64,000 bases of DNA from an uncultured Pelagibacteraceae bacterium (lineage in GTDB: Bacteria; Pseudomonadota; Alphaproteobacteria; Pelagibacterales; Pelagibacteraceae). The DNA lies in NCBI GenBank assembly GCA_902591025.1, contig CACIZB010000002.1:62001-126000 (forward strand), given 5' to 3'. Shown piece by piece: positions 18,404-27,570 of this stretch; within the stretch, counting starts at the first letter, position 1, and each line of letters begins with the position of its first letter. Under the pieces are notes generated by a model. That model had not been told where the DNA came from, made no database searches, and saw only the letters and a program-made list of their open reading frames with translations. Both the position numbers and the translations under genes were made by a program.

Positions 18404-18881
18404 CCTTAAAGCTGAAATTTACCTAAAAATAATTTTTTTATTTAGTTTAATTGCATTAATTTCTGCTTATTTTATAGAACATGTACTTGGCCACCAACCA
18501 TGTAATTTATGTTTGATACAAAGAATACCCTACGGGTTTAGTATAATTTTGATATCCATTTTATTTCTTATGAAGAAAAATGAGAAATTTTTTATTTTAC
18601 TAATAATACTTACTTTTATTTTTTCTTTTGCGATTTCATTGTATCATTTCGGCATAGAACAGGGTTTTTTTAAGGAATCAGCAGTTTGTGGTGTAGAAAA
18701 TTTTTTTGAAAATATTACCAAAGAAGAATTACTCAATAAATTGAGTAAAAAGACAATTAGCTGTAAAGATGTGACATTTAGGGTTTTTGGATTATCTCTG
18801 ACTACTATTAATATTGTAGTCAGCTTATTATTCATTATAACACTGGGTAAATTTTTTATAAATTATGAAAAAAACAAATAA
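18396..18881 (+). CDS. dsbB: Disulfide bond formation protein DsbB
   Basis: DsbB reoxidises the periplasmic thiol oxidase DsbA and passes electrons to ubiquinone. The 161-residue protein has four transmembrane helices. The first cysteine pair is CNLCLIQR after helix 1, and a second pair (CGVENFF and ISC) lies in the long periplasmic loop between helices 3 and 4, as expected. No dsbA is adjacent. It overlaps the next gene, the ubiquinone-synthesis hydroxylase coq7, by 17 bp, so an enzyme that uses ubiquinone is coupled to one that makes it. Confidence 0.9.
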   Translation: MFNLKAEIYLKIIFLFSLIALISAYFIEHVLGHQPCNLCLIQRIPYGFSIILISILFLMKKNEKFFILLIILTFIFSFAISLYHFGIEQGFFKESAVCGVENFFENITKEELLNKLSKKTISCKDVTFRVFGLSLTTINIVVSLLFIITLGKFFINYEKNK

Positions 18882-19395
18882 TAGAGTTGAGGAATTTATT
18901 CGAGTTGATCATGCAGGTGAAAGAGGCGCGGTTAAAATTTATGAAGGTCAGTTATTGGCATTAAACACAATTATAAAGAATGAAAACTTGAAAAAAACAA
19001 TAGAGGATATGAAAGAACACGAGTTGGAGCATTGCCAATTTTTTGAAAACGAAATAAAAAAAAGAAATATTGAACCAACAAAATTTTTACCTTTGTGGGA
19101 TTTATTAGGAGTAGGTTTGGGGTTTGGTTCAACTTTATTAGGAAAGAAAGCAGCAATGTTATGTACAGCTTCAGTTGAGGAAGTAATCGATAAGCATTAT
19201 TTAGATCAAATTAATCAATTGGGTCCAGATGAAAAGGAGTTAAAAAAAAAAATAACTAAATTTAGACAGGATGAACTAGATCATAAAAACATTGCTTATG
19301 AGGAAGGAGCTTCAAAAAAAGGGCTCTACTCTATTATGGATAAAATGATTAAAACTGCCTCTAAAATTGCAATTCGTATTTCAGAAAAAGTCTAA
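18865..19395 (+). CDS. coq7: Demethoxyubiquinone hydroxylase (Coq7/UbiM-independent type)
   Basis: The 176-residue di-iron carboxylate protein hydroxylates the ubiquinone precursor at C6. Iron ligand motifs are visible: RVDHAGERGAVKIYEGQ, HELEHCQFFE, ASVEEVIDKHYLDQ and RQDELDHKNIAYEEGA. Length is normal for bacterial Coq7. It replaces the flavin enzyme UbiF found in many gammaproteobacteria. Two further ubiquinone genes, ubiE and ubiB, lie about 10 kb away. Confidence 0.93.
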   Translation: MKKTNNRVEEFIRVDHAGERGAVKIYEGQLLALNTIIKNENLKKTIEDMKEHELEHCQFFENEIKKRNIEPTKFLPLWDLLGVGLGFGSTLLGKKAAMLCTASVEEVIDKHYLDQINQLGPDEKELKKKITKFRQDELDHKNIAYEEGASKKGLYSIMDKMIKTASKIAIRISEKV

Positions 19396-19397
19396 TC

Positions 19398-19967
19398 TTA
19401 AGCTTCTAATTCAACATCCCAGTATAAATAGTCCATCCAGCTTTTATGTAAAAAATTTGGAGGAAAATTTTTACCATTTTTATGTAAGTCTTCGGTGGTT
19501 GGTTGGAAAGGATATTGGGACAATTTCATTCCAGAAAGTTTTAATAATTTGCCTCCTTTTTTTACATTGCAAGTTGAGCAAGCAGTGACTACGTTATCCC
19601 AGTTGGTTTCACCACCTTTTGATCTTGGAAGTAAATGATCAAATGTTAACTCTTCACCACTTCCACAATATTGACATGAAAATTTATCTCTTAGAAATAC
19701 ATTAAACCTTGTAAAACTAGGTTTTGATTGAGGAACAATATAATCTTTTAATGCTATGACGCTGGGTAATTGCATATTAAATGATGGGCTTCGTACAATT
19801 CTGTCGTAAGTGCTTACTATTGTTACTCGATCTAAGAAAACCGACTTTACAGTATCTTGCCAAGACCATAAAGATAGAGGATAGTAACTCAATGGTCGAT
19901 AATCAGCATTTAAAACTAATGCTGGACATTTTTCTAAAGATACTTCTTGTTCAAGAAAACTATTCAT
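19398..19967 (-). CDS. HNH endonuclease family protein
   Basis: The 189-residue protein has a C-terminal HNH nuclease fold with two zinc-binding pairs: CQYCGSGEELTFDHLLPRS and a later CSTCN. The N-terminal half (LNADYRPLSYYPLSLWSWQ) is conserved in alphaproteobacterial homologues. The biological target is unknown; these stand-alone HNH proteins are widespread and not linked to a mobile element here. It is convergent with coq7, two bases apart. Confidence 0.87.
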   Translation of the reverse strand: MNSFLEQEVSLEKCPALVLNADYRPLSYYPLSLWSWQDTVKSVFLDRVTIVSTYDRIVRSPSFNMQLPSVIALKDYIVPQSKPSFTRFNVFLRDKFSCQYCGSGEELTFDHLLPRSKGGETNWDNVVTACSTCNVKKGGKLLKLSGMKLSQYPFQPTTEDLHKNGKNFPPNFLHKSWMDYLYWDVELEA

Positions 19968-20015
19968 AGGATATTTTTAACTTAAAAAAAAAGTTATTTC
20001 AATAATAAGAGATAA

Positions 20016-20666
20016 TTAAATTTTTTTTAAGATATAATTTAATGCTATACTTGATGCTTCAATAGGAATATGATGGTCGCAGTTTTTAATTAAATGAGTG
20101 TCTATTTCTATATTATTTCTTATAAAAAAATCTTTTGCTTCTAGTAAAAAATTAGGTGAAACAATTTGATCTGAATCACCGTGAACAAGTAAGGTACTAG
20201 TTGAAACTTTTTTTCTATTTTTTAAATCCTCTTGGTTAATTATTTTTCCTGAAAAACCAACTATACAATTGTATTTTTCCTCTGATACAAGTCCAATATT
20301 TATTGACATCATACATCCTTGGCTAAAGCCGGAAAGACAAATTTTATTTTTTTCTAAATTGAATTCTTTTTTGATTTCATTAATAAATAAATTAAGTTTT
20401 TTTTCAGCTTTTAAGGATTCTTGTAAAATATAATCTGTGTCATCTTTTGTTAAATCAAACCATTGAAAACCATTAGGATTAATTTCACATTTTTCTGGAG
20501 CATTTGGACATATAAAAACTGTATTCGGTAGATGTCTTTTCCAATTTAATGTCAGGATACTTATATCCTTTCCGTCTCCACCATACCCATGAAGTAGTAC
20601 AACTGCATTTAGTATTTTAGCATTATTTAATGGTTTAACGATGATTGTATCTAGACAAAATGTCAT
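20016..20666 (-). CDS. Phospholipase/carboxylesterase family alpha/beta hydrolase
   Basis: The 216-residue protein is a serine hydrolase of the carboxylesterase/acyl-protein thioesterase (YpfH) group. VLLHGYGGDG forms the oxyanion region, LSGFSQGCMM carries the nucleophile serine near residue 116, and VHGDSDQIVS and KNCDHHIP supply the Asp and His. There is no signal peptide, so it is cytosolic. Substrate is unknown. Confidence 0.88.
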   Translation of the reverse strand: MTFCLDTIIVKPLNNAKILNAVVLLHGYGGDGKDISILTLNWKRHLPNTVFICPNAPEKCEINPNGFQWFDLTKDDTDYILQESLKAEKKLNLFINEIKKEFNLEKNKICLSGFSQGCMMSINIGLVSEEKYNCIVGFSGKIINQEDLKNRKKVSTSTLLVHGDSDQIVSPNFLLEAKDFFIRNNIEIDTHLIKNCDHHIPIEASSIALNYILKKI

Positions 20667-20715
20667 ATAAAATTATTTATGTTTTTTTATTTGAAAAACA
20701 TTCTACAATACAAAT

Positions 20716-20919
20716 ATGATTTCTGGAATATTTGTTAAATTACTTTCAATCGTTTTGTTATGTGCCGTAGGAGTAGTTTTAATACTTGGTATTGGTACTT
20801 TGTTCAAAGGTGGAGAAACAAGTAAAAAATATTCAAATAAGTTAATGCAGTTAAGAGTTCTACTTCAATTTATTGCAATCATAGCTTTAGTGGGTTTTGC
20901 TTATTTTTTTAAAAATTAG
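20716..20919 (+). CDS. HIG1-domain (twin transmembrane) protein
   Basis: The 67-residue protein has two hydrophobic helices separated by a basic loop with KLMQLRVLLQFIAI, the HIG1 pattern. In mitochondria HIG1 proteins (Rcf1/Rcf2) support cytochrome oxidase assembly, and in Alphaproteobacteria they are common but poorly characterised. Its start is 49 bp from the divergent esterase gene and its stop overlaps the convergent TlpA gene by four bases. Confidence 0.85.
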   Translation: MISGIFVKLLSIVLLCAVGVVLILGIGTLFKGGETSKKYSNKLMQLRVLLQFIAIIALVGFAYFFKN

Positions 20920-21425
20920 TTGTATCTACTAAGCCAATCTATAAATTTTTCATCATTAAAATCTATTGATCCAATAATTCTTGCAAATTCGAATCCATTT
21001 TTATTAAATAAAATTGTTGTAGGTATCCCTCTTAATCCAAATTTTTTAGCTAAAGTAATTTTAGAATCAAAATAAAATTCTAAGTTTTTAATTTCCAATT
21101 TTTTAAAAAAAGCCTTTGCTTTTTGATGATTTTCTTGTCCCACGTTAATTGGAAATATCTTTAAATTATCTAGATTTTTATTATTTTTTAATTTGTCTAA
21201 AGATGGCATTTCTTCTTTGCAAGGTAAACACCACGTTGCCCAGAAATTCAATAAAATCAAATTTCCATCATAATCCTTTAAATTTATAATATCATTTTTA
21301 ATGTCTAAAAACGTTAAACTATCATATCTTTTAGGTTCTTTATTAATTACAAGATTTTTGATGTCCATTGCTTCATTGGCAAAAGAGTTAGACATTAACA
21401 AAATAAATACTATTAATAATCTCAT
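20916..21425 (-). CDS. TlpA-like periplasmic thiol:disulfide oxidoreductase
   Basis: The 169-residue protein has an N-terminal signal sequence (cleavage probably after the SNSFA region near residue 16) and a thioredoxin fold. The active site is WATWCLPCKEEMP and the cis-proline loop is RGIPTTILFN. It probably reduces or oxidises cysteines in the periplasm, for example in cytochrome c maturation, although no ccm gene is adjacent. TlpA and argH divergent arrangement is seen in other Alphaproteobacteria. Confidence 0.88.
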   Translation of the reverse strand: MRLLIVFILLMSNSFANEAMDIKNLVINKEPKRYDSLTFLDIKNDIINLKDYDGNLILLNFWATWCLPCKEEMPSLDKLKNNKNLDNLKIFPINVGQENHQKAKAFFKKLEIKNLEFYFDSKITLAKKFGLRGIPTTILFNKNGFEFARIIGSIDFNDEKFIDWLSRYN

Positions 21426-21449
21426 ATTAAACAGTTATAACTAATTATC

Positions 21450-22841
21450 ATGTCAAAAAATAAAAACAACGAGACAATATGGGGGTCAAGAATAAAAAAA
21501 AATACTTCCACCCTTTTTAGAAAAGTAGGAAATTCTATTGATATAGATAAAAGACTTTATAAAGAGGACATTGCAGGATCTATAGCGCACGTAGAAATGT
21601 TGTTTAAACAGAAAATAATTTCTTTCAAAATAAAAAATAAGATCATTTATGGCCTCAATAAAATAGAAAAAGAAATCAAGAATAAAAAATTTGAATTTCA
21701 AAAAAAATATGAGGATATTCACATAAATATAGAAAAAAGACTTTTTCAAATTATTGGAGAAGAGGCAGGTTATATTCACACTGCTAGATCAAGGAATGAT
21801 CAAGTAATAACTGATTTTAAAATGTGGATTAAATCAGCAACTAAAGAAATAAATAATAATTTAGATAGGTTGATTAAAAGTATAATTAAACTAGCTGAAA
21901 AAAATATTTATACTATTATGCCTGGTTTTACTCATCTCAAAAATGCTCAGGCTATTTCATTTGCACATTATTTAATGGCACATGTTGAAATGTTTAATAG
22001 AGATAAAAAAAAGTTTAATAGTAATCTAGATAATCTAAATGAAAATCCATTAGGAGTAGCAGCTTTAACTGGAACTTCTTTTAATATAGATAGAAATTAT
22101 ACCTCAAAAAAACTTGGTTTTAAAAAACCAACAAATAATTCTATAGATACAGTTTCTGATAGAGACTTTGTTTTGGATTTTTTATACGCTGTATCAGTTT
22201 GTTCAATGCATATTTCTAGAATTGCAGAGGACTTTATCATTTGGAATTCAGATGCTTTTAATTTGATAAATTTATCAGATAAAGTAGTGACAGGTTCATC
22301 AATAATGCCTCAAAAAAAAAATCCAGATTTATTAGAGTACTTAAGAGGAAAGTCTGGAAACAGTTATGGAAATTTACTTTCTATGCTCACAATTTTAAAA
22401 GGATTGCCTCTCTCATATTTTAAAGACCTTCAAGATGACAAGGAAATTGTTTTTAAATCAAATGACACTCTAATAGACTCTATAAAAATATTAGATGAAA
22501 TATTAAAAAATTTGAGTCCAAATAAGAAAAGAATGTTAGAACTTGCAAAATCTGGCTACATAACTGCTACTGATTTAGCAGATTATCTTGTAAAAAATCA
22601 TTCAATGTCTTTTAGAGAAGCTTATCAAAAGACAGCTGTTATTGTTAATTTTGCAGAAAATAAAAAAAAGAAACTCAATGAATTAAGCTTAGACGAATTA
22701 AAAAAAATTGAACCAAAGTTAAATAACAATGTTTTAAAAGTATTTAATTTAGAGAATTCTGTGAATTCAAAAAAATCTTACGGAGGAACATCTTTTGATA
22801 ATATAAAAAAGATGATAATGAAATATAAAAAACAAAAATGA
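21450..22841 (+). CDS. argH: Argininosuccinate lyase
   Basis: The enzyme splits argininosuccinate into arginine and fumarate. The 463-residue chain has HTARSRNDQ near residue 110 and the fumarase/aspartase signature GSSIMPQKKNPD near residue 280. Length is typical. Its stop overlaps the ATG of the small lipoprotein gene (ATGA), which in turn overlaps lysA, giving an argH-lptM-lysA-plsC run. Confidence 0.96.
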   Translation: MSKNKNNETIWGSRIKKNTSTLFRKVGNSIDIDKRLYKEDIAGSIAHVEMLFKQKIISFKIKNKIIYGLNKIEKEIKNKKFEFQKKYEDIHINIEKRLFQIIGEEAGYIHTARSRNDQVITDFKMWIKSATKEINNNLDRLIKSIIKLAEKNIYTIMPGFTHLKNAQAISFAHYLMAHVEMFNRDKKKFNSNLDNLNENPLGVAALTGTSFNIDRNYTSKKLGFKKPTNNSIDTVSDRDFVLDFLYAVSVCSMHISRIAEDFIIWNSDAFNLINLSDKVVTGSSIMPQKKNPDLLEYLRGKSGNSYGNLLSMLTILKGLPLSYFKDLQDDKEIVFKSNDTLIDSIKILDEILKNLSPNKKRMLELAKSGYITATDLADYLVKNHSMSFREAYQKTAVIVNFAENKKKKLNELSLDELKKIEPKLNNNVLKVFNLENSVNSKKSYGGTSFDNIKKMIMKYKKQK

Positions 22842-22966
22842 TTAAAAAAATATTTTTAATTTTATTTATACTTTGTGCTGCAGTTTCTTGTGGAAAAAAA
22901 GGGGATCCCCAATATAAAGAACCAGAGAAAAAGACTAAACTTCCAAATATCATCTTTAAAATTTAA
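22838..22966 (+). CDS. lptM: Small lipoprotein, LptM (YifL) family
   Basis: The 42-residue protein is missed by the ORF track. It has a basic start, a hydrophobic stretch (FLILFILCAAVS) and a lipobox ending at Cys18, followed by CGKKGDPQYKEP. The pattern CGxKGxP after the lipid-attached cysteine is the LptM signature; E. coli LptM helps mature the LptD/LptE lipopolysaccharide translocon. The position just before lysA is also shared with yifL in E. coli and argH-lysA clusters in Alphaproteobacteria. It overlaps argH by four bases and lysA by one. Confidence 0.88.
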   Translation: MIKKIFLILFILCAAVSCGKKGDPQYKEPEKKTKLPNIIFKI

Positions 22967-24180
22967 TGAAATACATCGATAAAAAATTAACAATTGAAAA
23001 TACAAAAATACAAAATATTGCATATAAATTTGGTACACCTGTATATTGCTACTCTTTTAGTCAACTAAAACAAAATATAATTAATTTCAAAAGAAGCTTT
23101 CAGTCTTTTTCACCGATAATATGTTTTTCGATAAAATCAAATAGTAATTTAAATTTACTGAGAGAAATAGGAAAATTAGGTTTAGGTGCAGATGTAGTAT
23201 CAATGGGTGAATTAATGCTTGCTGTCAAAGCTGGTATTAAGCCAAAAAAAATTGTTTTTTCTGGAGTAGGAAAAACCTCAAATGAAATAAGTTATGCTAT
23301 AGATCGAAAAATCTTATTAATTAATGCCGAATCAATTAGTGAAATAAAAGAAATTGAAAGAATTGCTAAATCTAAAAAAAGAAAAGTGAAAATTGGTATA
23401 AGGTTAAATCCCAATACTGATGCTAATACTTTAAACCAAATTTCAACAGGAAAGAAAGATGATAAATTTGGAGTAAATAAAAAATCTTTTATAAAAGTTA
23501 TTGAATATTGTAAAGATTCTAAAAATCTTGAACTTGAGTGTTTGAGTGTTCATATAGGAAGTCAAATTTTAGATTATAGGCCTTACGAAAAAATGTTAAA
23601 GGTAGTTGATAATATTATAAAAAAAATAGATTTTAAATTTAAATATATTGATCTTGGTGGTGGCATGGGAATCCCTTACAATAAAAATAGTAAAAAACTT
23701 AATTACACAAAATATAATTCTATCATTAAAAAATTTTTAAAAAAAAATAAATCAAAAATCATATTTGAGCCTGGAAGGTCAATAATAGGTAATGCTGGTA
23801 TATTAATTTCTAAAGTTATTTATATCAAAAATAGCGAAAGAAAGTGTTTTATCATTTTAGATGCTGGAATGAATGATTTAATGAGACCAGCTCTATATGG
23901 AGCAAATCATAGAATATTACCATCAATTAAAAATTCAAAAATGTCAAAAAAAATTTACGAATTTGTTGGACCAATATGTGAAAGCACAGATAAATTTTCA
24001 ACTTTAACAAAATTTCAAGAACTTAAAGAAAAAGATTTTATTGCTATATGTGATACTGGTGCATATGGAATGTCACTAAGCTCAAATTATAATATAAGAC
24101 CTAAAGTAACAGAATTATTAATAAAAAAATCAAAAATTAAAGTAATTAGAAAAAGGCAAAAGTACAAAGACTTAATTTAA
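22966..24180 (+). CDS. lysA: Diaminopimelate decarboxylase
   Basis: The enzyme makes lysine from meso-diaminopimelate using PLP. The 404-residue chain has the PLP lysine in ICFSIKSNSN near residue 58, the phosphate-binding loop GGGMGIP near residue 227 and EPGRSI near residue 267, and the C-terminal CESTDKF substrate motif. All match LysA. Its TAATG start couples it to the lipoprotein gene. Confidence 0.95.
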   Translation: MKYIDKKLTIENTKIQNIAYKFGTPVYCYSFSQLKQNIINFKRSFQSFSPIICFSIKSNSNLNLLREIGKLGLGADVVSMGELMLAVKAGIKPKKIVFSGVGKTSNEISYAIDRKILLINAESISEIKEIERIAKSKKRKVKIGIRLNPNTDANTLNQISTGKKDDKFGVNKKSFIKVIEYCKDSKNLELECLSVHIGSQILDYRPYEKMLKVVDNIIKKIDFKFKYIDLGGGMGIPYNKNSKKLNYTKYNSIIKKFLKKNKSKIIFEPGRSIIGNAGILISKVIYIKNSERKCFIILDAGMNDLMRPALYGANHRILPSIKNSKMSKKIYEFVGPICESTDKFSTLTKFQELKEKDFIAICDTGAYGMSLSSNYNIRPKVTELLIKKSKIKVIRKRQKYKDLI

Positions 24181-24192
24181 CTTTTGATTGAA

Positions 24193-24894
24193 ATGATTAG
24201 AAATTTAGTATTTTCAATTTTCTTTTTTACAGGAGTTATAATTATTTCTTTGATATTTCTACCTACTCTTTTTTTTCCTCAAAAAATCGTTTTAATAGGA
24301 GGAAAACTAATGGGTAGTTGGGCTAGTTTTTGCTTAAAGTTTTTCTTATCAACAAAAATTATCATTAAAGGAAAAGAAAACATTATTCATAATGAAAAAT
24401 TTTTTATAGCATCGTCACATCAATCTATGTTTGAAACATTTTTCCTACAAACTATTTTCAATTCACCAGTTTTCATTCTCAAAAAAGAGCTTCTTTTAAT
24501 ACCAATCTTTGGTTGGTATCTTAAAAAGATTGGATCCATATCAGTTAAAAGAGATCAAATTTCAAAAGATAATTTAGGTTTCTTTGAAAATATAACAAAG
24601 ATTATTTCACAATCTGAAAGGCCTATAATTATTTTTCCACAAGGTACTAGAGTGCTACCGAATGAGAGACCCCAATTTAAAAAAGGAGCTTCGAGAATCT
24701 ACGAAGAATTAAAGATAAAATGCCAACCAATTGCTATTAACTCAGGTTATGTTTGGCCCAAGAAAGGTTTTAAACAAAGTGGAAGAACAATAACAGTATC
24801 AATTTTAAAGCCAATAAAAGTTGGTTATTCTAAAGAGGAATTTTTAAAACTTTTACAAAAAAATATTTATGCAGAATTAAGCTCTTTAAATTAG
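24193..24894 (+). CDS. plsC: 1-acyl-sn-glycerol-3-phosphate acyltransferase
   Basis: The enzyme adds the second acyl chain to lysophosphatidic acid at the inner membrane. An N-terminal hydrophobic helix is followed by the acyltransferase box SSHQSMFETFF (HX4E form common in Alphaproteobacteria), SISVKRD and FPQGTR. The ORF track starts at a TTG at 24184; I choose the ATG three codons later. The 3' end overlaps dnaN by four bases in convergent orientation. Confidence 0.9.
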   Translation: MIRNLVFSIFFFTGVIIISLIFLPTLFFPQKIVLIGGKLMGSWASFCLKFFLSTKIIIKGKENIIHNEKFFIASSHQSMFETFFLQTIFNSPVFILKKELLLIPIFGWYLKKIGSISVKRDQISKDNLGFFENITKIISQSERPIIIFPQGTRVLPNERPQFKKGASRIYEELKIKCQPIAINSGYVWPKKGFKQSGRTITVSILKPIKVGYSKEEFLKLLQKNIYAELSSLN

Positions 24895-26003
24895 CCTTTC
24901 ATCGGCATCACAACAAAAATACTATCGAAATCGCCTGGATCTTTAATTAAAGCAGGTGAACCTGTGTCATTCAAAAATAATTCTATTTTTTCTCCATCAA
25001 GTTGTGAGGCTATATCTATTAAATATTTTGAATTAAAACTTATTTCTAAATCATGCTCAAATTTAACTGAAATAGTTTCTTTTCCATCTCCACTATTAGC
25101 GTTATTTACTGATAATTTTAAAGAATCTTTAGTGAGACTAAATTTAACTCCATCTTTTTTGTCTAAAGACACAGAAGCAACTCTGTCAACAGAACTTAAA
25201 AATAATTTTAAGTTTATCTCTAATTTTTTTTGATTATTCTTTGGTATTACTTGTATATAATTTGGAAACTTTCCATCTATTAATTTCGAAATTAAAATAC
25301 TTTTATTTAGTTCAAATTTTATTTTGGATTTAATATTTGATATTTTTACATCTCCATCATAATTTTCTAATAAAGAACATAGTTGAAAAATAGTTTTTTT
25401 TGGTAATATAATTGGTTCAAAATCAATTTTTTTTTCTAATCTTATTTTTGAGATAGACATTCGATGACTATCTGTAGCGACCGCAGTAAGATAATTTTTA
25501 TCTTCGTATTCTGTTTGGTGTAAGTATATTCCACTTAAATAATGTCTTGTTTCATCATTAGATATAGAAAATTTACACTTATTTAACAACTTCAAAAGAT
25601 GCTTAGATTTTATTAAAAATTCATTTTGATCAAAATTTTCATCTGTCAAAGGAAATTCTGTGGCACTGATACAATTAAGATTAAAAATAGACTTTTCAGA
25701 CTCTAAATGAAGTTTACTTACCTCAGTAAGAGTTAAATTAATTTTTTTTCCTGAGGAAAATTTTCTAATAATATCATACATAATAGATGAGGTTGTCGTC
25801 GTTTTTCCCTCTTCAAAAACTTCTATATCACTTAATCGATGTATAAAAATCAAGTCTAAGTCAGTCGCTGTAATTGTAAGACTAGAATTTTTTACATCTA
25901 ATAAAATATTTGATAAGATTGGTAACGTGCTTCTTTTTTCAATAACACCCTGACAATAATTGAGTGCTTGTTGTAAATCCTGTTGATTAGCGTTAAATTT
26001 CAT
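24891..26003 (-). CDS. dnaN: DNA polymerase III beta subunit (sliding clamp)
   Basis: The 370-residue protein has the three-domain clamp layout. It opens with MKFNANQQDLQQALNYCQGVIEKRSTLPILSNILLDV-type sequence, has TDSHRMS in the middle and ends with the conserved IFVVMPMKG-type tail (VMPMKG). It confers processivity on the replicase. Its start overlaps the dnaA 3' end by 11 bp, the classic dnaA-dnaN pair. Confidence 0.96.
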   Translation of the reverse strand: MKFNANQQDLQQALNYCQGVIEKRSTLPILSNILLDVKNSSLTITATDLDLIFIHRLSDIEVFEEGKTTTTSSIMYDIIRKFSSGKKINLTLTEVSKLHLESEKSIFNLNCISATEFPLTDENFDQNEFLIKSKHLLKLLNKCKFSISNDETRHYLSGIYLHQTEYEDKNYLTAVATDSHRMSISKIRLEKKIDFEPIILPKKTIFQLCSLLENYDGDVKISNIKSKIKFELNKSILISKLIDGKFPNYIQVIPKNNQKKLEINLKLFLSSVDRVASVSLDKKDGVKFSLTKDSLKLSVNNANSGDGKETISVKFEHDLEISFNSKYLIDIASQLDGEKIELFLNDTGSPALIKDPGDFDSIFVVMPMKG

Positions 26004-27411
26004 TATGTTTATTATTATACAATATTTGGTTTTTTAATTTATTTATATTGTCGACCATATCTGGATCCTTTTCTTTCAATTTTTCGATGGTCCTCACTGA
26101 ATGTATTATTGTTGTATGATCTCTATTTGAAAATTCTCTTCCAATTTCAGGTAATGATTTAGAGGTTAATATTTTTGTTAAATAAATAGCTGTTTGTCTT
26201 GGTCTTACTAAATATCTTGATCTTCTAGAAGAAAGCATTTCATTTTTACTAATTTTAAAAAACTTGCAAACTATAGTTTGTATTAAATCTATTGTTACCT
26301 TGTTTTCAAACAAGTTTAACAAATCTTTTAAAATTATTTTTGTTTCAGATAGGTTTGGGTTCTTATTATAAATTCTTGAGAACGATACAACTCTATTTAG
26401 GGCACCAACTAACTCTCTGACACTATTGACTATTTCTCTGCTGATAAATTCCTGTATTTCCTCTGAAATTTTTACCTGACCAGAATATAAAACATTTAGC
26501 TCTTCAATTTTTTTTTTGATAATTTTTTTTCTTAATTCAGTATCTGGTTTTTGTATATCTACAACTAAACCACCAGAAAACCTGGACTTTATTCGTTCTT
26601 GAATTCTTGAAAGTTTATTTGGAGCCCTATCAGCTGTAACAATTATTTGGGAGCCTTTGTCTAATAATGCATTAAAAGTATGAAAAAACTCTTCCTGCAT
26701 TGCCTCCTTGCCATTCATAAACTGGATATCATCAATTAATAAAACATCTGTATTTCTGAAATATTCTTTAAACTTAACCATATCATTTGTCTTTATTGAT
26801 TTTACAAATTGATACATGAATCGTTCTGCTGAAATAAACATAACTTTATTTTCTTTTTTAAGCTCAAATCCAATAGAGTTAAGTAAGTGTGTTTTACCTA
26901 ATCCTACACCTCCATAAATATAAAGAGGGTTATAATGTGAAATATTTTCTGAAACTTTAAGTGAGGCTTCATAAGCAAGCTTATTGCTTGAGCTTGTTAT
27001 GAAATTATCAAATCTTCTATTAGGATCTATACGATTATACTGAAGATAAGAGTCTTTTATAAATGATACATTTTTACCCGTATCTCGGACTTTACTAGTT
27101 GTTTGGGCATCTATGTTTTTGATTTCTTGCTCTATGATTTTAAATTCAATTCTAATTATTTCTTTTTTATAACTTTTTACTGTTTGTAAAATTTGATCTA
27201 AATATCTTGAAGTTATCCAGTCACGAATAAATCTTGTTGGTACTGACAGTAAAATATAATTGTTAAATTCATCTATAAAACTAATTTTTCTTAACCAACT
27301 TTCATAAACTTCTAAACCCAACTTATTCTTCATTTCAATCTGAATTAAATTCCAATCGAACTTTTGAGGTTTTAAGTTATTAAATTTGTTATTTTTATTA
27401 GTATTGCTCAT
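25993..27411 (-). CDS. dnaA: Chromosomal replication initiator DnaA
   Basis: DnaA binds 9-bp boxes and melts the origin. The 472-residue protein has an N-terminal domain I (LGLEVYESWLRKISF), Walker A GGVGLGKTHLL near residue 168, Walker B LLIDDIQF near residue 230 and the C-terminal DNA-binding signature RDHTTIIHSVRTIEK. The upstream gap of 270 bp to rpsT carries direct repeats and one near-match DnaA box that may form an origin or autoregulatory promoter. Confidence 0.97.
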   Translation of the reverse strand: MSNTNKNNKFNNLKPQKFDWNLIQIEMKNKLGLEVYESWLRKISFIDEFNNYILLSVPTRFIRDWITSRYLDQILQTVKSYKKEIIRIEFKIIEQEIKNIDAQTTSKVRDTGKNVSFIKDSYLQYNRIDPNRRFDNFITSSSNKLAYEASLKVSENISHYNPLYIYGGVGLGKTHLLNSIGFELKKENKVMFISAERFMYQFVKSIKTNDMVKFKEYFRNTDVLLIDDIQFMNGKEAMQEEFFHTFNALLDKGSQIIVTADRAPNKLSRIQERIKSRFSGGLVVDIQKPDTELRKKIIKKKIEELNVLYSGQVKISEEIQEFISREIVNSVRELVGALNRVVSFSRIYNKNPNLSETKIILKDLLNLFENKVTIDLIQTIVCKFFKISKNEMLSSRRSRYLVRPRQTAIYLTKILTSKSLPEIGREFSNRDHTTIIHSVRTIEKLKEKDPDMVDNINKLKNQILYNNKHNEI

Positions 27412-27476
27412 ATTTGTGGGGAACTTCAGTTAAAACCTCTTAACAAAGTTTTTGCAACAAATAATTTTGAGAATTA

Positions 27477-27500
27477 AAAAAAAAATAAAATCTACGATTG
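27477..27500 (+). repeat. 24-bp direct repeat, copy 1 (upstream of dnaA)
   Basis: A run of A residues, then TAAAATCTACGATTG. It matches copy 2 (27547-27570) in 22 of 24 positions, with copies spaced exactly 70 bp start to start. Seen directly in the sequence. Confidence 0.7.
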
Positions 27501-27546
27501 TGTCAAAACTTTTATTTGAAACTGTGCTTTTATAAAAAAATTATTT

Positions 27547-27570
27547 AAAAAAAAATGAAATTTACGATTG
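27547..27570 (+). repeat. 24-bp direct repeat, copy 2 (upstream of dnaA)
   Basis: A run of A residues, then TGAAATTTACGATTG. It is the partner of the copy at 27477-27500. Part of the identity is poly-A, but the shared TACGATTG core is not low-complexity. Confidence 0.7.
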
